From assembly GCA_014377905.1 (NCBI GenBank), contig JACMOQ010000599.1:1-8842 (forward strand): a stretch of DNA of 8,842 nt, read 5' to 3'. Both the position numbers and the translations under genes were made by a program. The DNA is from Acetobacteraceae bacterium (GTDB lineage Bacteria; Pseudomonadota; Alphaproteobacteria; Acetobacterales; Acetobacteraceae). The first letter of the stretch is position 1. Every line of letters begins with the position of its first letter. This document shows positions 6,701-8,842 of this stretch, piece by piece. Below the pieces are notes generated by a model. It ran no database searches. It was not told the origin of the DNA and saw nothing but the letters and a program-made list of their open reading frames with translations.

Positions 6701-7746
6701 AAATTCTGATCTGGCAGTGGGGCCGGTTTGGCGGCGGCCCCCGGGTGGCGGTCGAACTTGCGACCGCGCTGCGCGCCCAGCCGGGATATGAGGTGGTTTT
6801 GTCCCTGGCGCGAGGTGCCGAAATCCGCGCCACCACCCCAGGCGATTGGCCGGTAAAAACCTATGCCGGCCGTGTTGGCTTCATATGGCGGGTGGCGACG
6901 CTGGGGCCGATGCTGTTGGGCCTGATCTGGCGGCTGCGGCAGATACGACCCGATTTCGCGATCTGCGCCATGCCAGGACTGCTCGATCTGGTAATGGCGG
7001 CGGCCTTGCGCCTGTGCGGCATCCGTTTTGCAGTCGTGATGCACGATGCCAGCCCCCATCCTGGCGACCGCTTTCCCCTTCAATTCTGGCTCCACATTCT
7101 GCTGACCCGTCAGGCGGAGATGGTGATCGTGCTCAGCCGCCATGTCGGCCACCAATTGCCGGCGCGCCAACGGATTATCAATTTGATCCACCCCCCGTTT
7201 GCGCCACGTCCGTTGCCGCCGCCCGGCGCCCATGGCGGGCCATACCGGGTGCTGTTTGTCGGTCGGTTGCTGTCGTACAAGGGGCTCGACCTGCTGGCCG
7301 ACGCGCTGGAATGGCAAGGCCCGCGCCCGGATATGGAATTGCGCGTCGTCGGGTACGGGGCGCCATCTTCGGTGCTGGATCGCCTGGCCGCGCTCCCCGG
7401 CGTGACGGTGGAAAATCGCTGGGTCCCGGAAGCCGAATTTGATGATTTGCTCGGCTGGGCCGACGCGGTGATCCTGCCTTATCTAGAAGCCAGCCAAAGC
7501 GGCGTTGCCGCCGCCGCGCTCAGCTCTGGCCGCCGTGTGTTGGGCACTTTGGTGGGCGGGCTGACCGAACAATTGGCGCATGATCCGGCCGCCGAGCTTT
7601 GCGCTCCCACCCCGGTCGCGTTGGCAAATGCGCTCCGCGACCTGCTCGATCATCGCCGTTTCGTACCCCTGCCGCCGCGCCCGGACCCGCAGGCGGCGTG
7701 GCGGATGGCGATTGCGCGGCTTGTCGAGGCCCTGCCCCGCTTGTGA
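6697..7746 (+). CDS. GT4-type glycosyltransferase, second of the pair
   Basis: A 349-residue GT-B protein starting at the ATG that overlaps the previous stop (ATGA). The N-terminus MKILIWQWGRFGGGPRVAVELA has the glycine-rich acceptor-domain loop (G9-G14). The donor domain starts at VLFVGRLLSYKGLDLLADAL, with VGRLLSYKG at 188-196 (Lys195 is in the usual phosphate-contact position). Later come VTVENRWVPEAEF and PYLEASQSGVAAAALSSGRRVLGTLVGGLTE. Glu264 is the first Glu of EX7E, but the second position (272) is Ala; this ASQSGV subtype is seen in other GT4 enzymes and is not by itself a sign of loss. Function is probably sugar transfer in a cell-surface glycan or glycolipid pathway, together with the preceding enzyme, to which it is translationally coupled. 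The two are not close copies of each other. Substrates cannot be inferred. Confidence 0.85.
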   Translation: MKILIWQWGRFGGGPRVAVELATALRAQPGYEVVLSLARGAEIRATTPGDWPVKTYAGRVGFIWRVATLGPMLLGLIWRLRQIRPDFAICAMPGLLDLVMAAALRLCGIRFAVVMHDASPHPGDRFPLQFWLHILLTRQAEMVIVLSRHVGHQLPARQRIINLIHPPFAPRPLPPPGAHGGPYRVLFVGRLLSYKGLDLLADALEWQGPRPDMELRVVGYGAPSSVLDRLAALPGVTVENRWVPEAEFDDLLGWADAVILPYLEASQSGVAAAALSSGRRVLGTLVGGLTEQLAHDPAAELCAPTPVALANALRDLLDHRRFVPLPPRPDPQAAWRMAIARLVEALPRL

Positions 7747-7758
7747 TTTCCCGCCGTC

Positions 7759-7782
7759 CGTGATGCGATAGCTGCAATCACG
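7759..7782. other. Imperfect hairpin between glycosyltransferase and LLM gene
   Basis: CGTGATGC (7759-7766) pairs with GCAATCACG (7774-7782) with one bulged A and a 7-base loop. It lies in the 52-base gap between the second glycosyltransferase stop and the oxidoreductase Shine-Dalgarno. There is no T run after it, so it is not a classical intrinsic terminator. It could be a weak terminator, an mRNA-processing hairpin or an operator for the downstream gene. Confidence 0.3.
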
Positions 7783-7786
7783 AACC

Positions 7787-7791
7787 GGAGG
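7787..7791 (+). promoter_or_regulatory. Strong Shine-Dalgarno of the LLM oxidoreductase
   Basis: GGAGG, seven bases before the ATG at 7799. It is the best ribosome-binding site in the window and fixes the start of the oxidoreductase. The coupled ccm and glycosyltransferase genes lack anything comparable, so this gene is translated independently. Confidence 0.75.
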
Positions 7792-7798
7792 CCGCGCA

Positions 7799-8842
7799 AT
7801 GAAAGTCACCACATCCGTCCCCTATAAGGATTGGCGCGCCATCGCGCCCGCGGCCGCGGCTGCGGAAGCCGAGGGCTTCGAAGGCCTGACCTGCCCCGAA
7901 CTCGCCAACGATCCGTTTGCGCCCTTGGCAATTGCCGCGCTGGCGACCGAGAAAGTCCAACTCGCCACATCCGTCGCGATTTCGTTTCCGCGCAGCCCGA
8001 TGATCACCGCCCAGCAGGCCTGGGATTTGAACCTGCATTCGCGCGGCCGTTTCGTGTTGGGCCTCGGCACCCAGGTGCGCGCCCATAATGAACGCCGGTT
8101 CAGCGTGCCGTGGGTGCATCCGGCGCCGCGCATGGTGGAATATGTCCAGGCGATCCGCGCTATCCATCGCACCTGGGAGTATGGCGAGAAGCTCGATTTC
8201 CAGGGCAAGTTCTACACTTTCACCCTGATGACGCCAGAGTTTTCCCCCAAGCCCTGCGGCCTGCCGATGCTGCCGATCATGATCGCAGCCGTCGGCCCGG
8301 AAATGCAGAAAGCTGCCGCCCGCCATTGCGACGGGGTGCGCCTGCACGGCTTTGCAACGCGCAAATACGTTACCGATGTGGTCCGCCCGCTGCTGGAAAC
8401 CGAACTGACCAAGGCCGGCAAAACCTTCGCCAATTTCGAGGTCACCGGCGGCGGTTTCATCGCCACTGGCCCCGATCAGGCAACGGTTGACGCGGCGGCA
8501 GAAAAGCTGCGCTACCGGGTGGCGTTCTATGGCTCGACCCCCGCCTATCGCGGCGTGTTCGACATCCATGGCGTGACCGAGCTCGGCGTGCAGCTCAACC
8601 AGGCAACACGGCGCGGCGCGTGGAGCGAACTGGCGGCGATGGTGTCGGACGAAGTGCTCGATCTGTTCGCCGTCCGCGCCACCTATGACAAACTGCCCGA
8701 CGCCGTCGCCAAGCGCTTCGGCGGCCTCGCAGACACGGTCGGTATCGAATTCCAGCCGGGTGATGACGCCAAAACCAAGCGCTGGGTGATCGACGGGCTG
8801 AAGGAAATCCCGAGCGCGTTTCAGGACTTCAAGACGGCATAA
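7799..8842 (+). CDS. LLM class (luciferase-like) flavin/F420-dependent oxidoreductase, TIGR03617-like
   Basis: A complete 347-residue protein; its TAA is the last codon of the window. It has the TIM-barrel pattern of the bacterial luciferase family: MKVTTSVPYKDW at strand 1, EAEGFEGLTCPELANDPFAPLAIAALATEKVQLATSVAISFPRSP (strands 2-3 with the SP turn), AWDLNLHSRGRFVLGLGTQVRAHNERRF (GRFVLGLGTQ at 83-92), PWVHPAPRMVEYVQAIRAI, then PIMIAAVGPEMQKAAARHCDGVRLHGF (cofactor-binding strand) and a helical C-terminus. This order matches the MSMEG_2256 group named as F420-dependent. Members use F420 or FMN to reduce or oxidise varied substrates; none can be assigned here. It is cytoplasmic, with no signal. 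The 52-base gap, hairpin and own GGAGG suggest it may be a separate unit from the ccm-glycosyltransferase operon. Confidence 0.88.
   Translation: MKVTTSVPYKDWRAIAPAAAAAEAEGFEGLTCPELANDPFAPLAIAALATEKVQLATSVAISFPRSPMITAQQAWDLNLHSRGRFVLGLGTQVRAHNERRFSVPWVHPAPRMVEYVQAIRAIHRTWEYGEKLDFQGKFYTFTLMTPEFSPKPCGLPMLPIMIAAVGPEMQKAAARHCDGVRLHGFATRKYVTDVVRPLLETELTKAGKTFANFEVTGGGFIATGPDQATVDAAAEKLRYRVAFYGSTPAYRGVFDIHGVTELGVQLNQATRRGAWSELAAMVSDEVLDLFAVRATYDKLPDAVAKRFGGLADTVGIEFQPGDDAKTKRWVIDGLKEIPSAFQDFKTA

Noticed and set aside
5872..7317. A 481-codon open frame on the minus strand across both glycosyltransferases
   Set aside because: It is antisense to motif-bearing genes, of biased composition, and has no domain or ribosome-binding site.
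7778..8569. A 263-codon minus-strand frame opposite the LLM oxidoreductase
   Set aside because: It mirrors the codon structure of the real gene; the plus-strand protein has clear family motifs and a GGAGG start signal.
1..8842. CRISPR array, tRNA, rRNA, IS element or prophage
   Set aside because: I saw no regularly spaced repeats, no tRNA-like cloverleaf, and no transposase, integrase or terminal repeats. Nearly all bases are accounted for by the genes listed.

Overview
The window is GC-rich bacterial DNA, packed with genes. Hand counts on sampled lines give about 69% GC in the operon region. Its gene content (System I cytochrome c maturation genes in the order ccmF-ccmG-ccmH-ccmI, GT4 glycosyltransferases, a luciferase-like oxidoreductase) fits an alphaproteobacterium. 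A Rhodospirillales/Acetobacteraceae-like or sphingomonad-like source is my best guess, but the sequence alone does not settle it.

Left part (1-931): the window opens in the last ~50 codons of phosphoglycerate kinase (pgk, + strand). Facing it is a two-gene toxin-antitoxin-like module on the minus strand: a Phd/YefM-type antitoxin followed, after 4 bases, by a PemK/MazF-like putative toxin. A perfect 22-bp palindrome (882-903) lies just upstream of the antitoxin and is the likely autoregulatory operator. The module is clearly poorer in GC (about 55% on sampled lines) than the rest of the window, which suggests acquisition.

Middle part (932-5481): a DUF218/YdcF-family membrane protein is transcribed leftward. 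Divergent from it, across only 44 bases, starts a rightward operon for late cytochrome c maturation. CcmF is the haem-ligation membrane protein, CcmG/DsbE the periplasmic thioredoxin that reduces apocytochrome, CcmH the CxxC reductase partner, and CcmI the TPR apocytochrome chaperone. The stop and start codons of these four genes overlap (TGATG, ATGA, ATGA), so they are almost surely co-transcribed and translationally coupled. ccmA-E are not here. ccmE, often found just before ccmF, is replaced by the divergent ydcF-like gene.

Right part (5482-8842): two GT4-type glycosyltransferases follow ccmI in the same direction and are joined to each other by an ATGA overlap. They look like the tail of the same operon, although they have no known role in cytochrome c maturation. 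After a 52-base gap with a small imperfect hairpin comes a complete luciferase-like (LLM class, TIGR03617-like) oxidoreductase with a strong Shine-Dalgarno. Its stop codon is the last codon of the window.

I see no tRNA, rRNA, CRISPR array, transposase or IS ends. No stretch over 300 bases is without a gene. I found no clear undescribed system. The parts most worth a second look are the Phd/YefM + PemK-like module with its operator, the ccm-glycosyltransferase operon, and the inverted repeat that touches both ribosome-binding sites between ydcF and ccmF.
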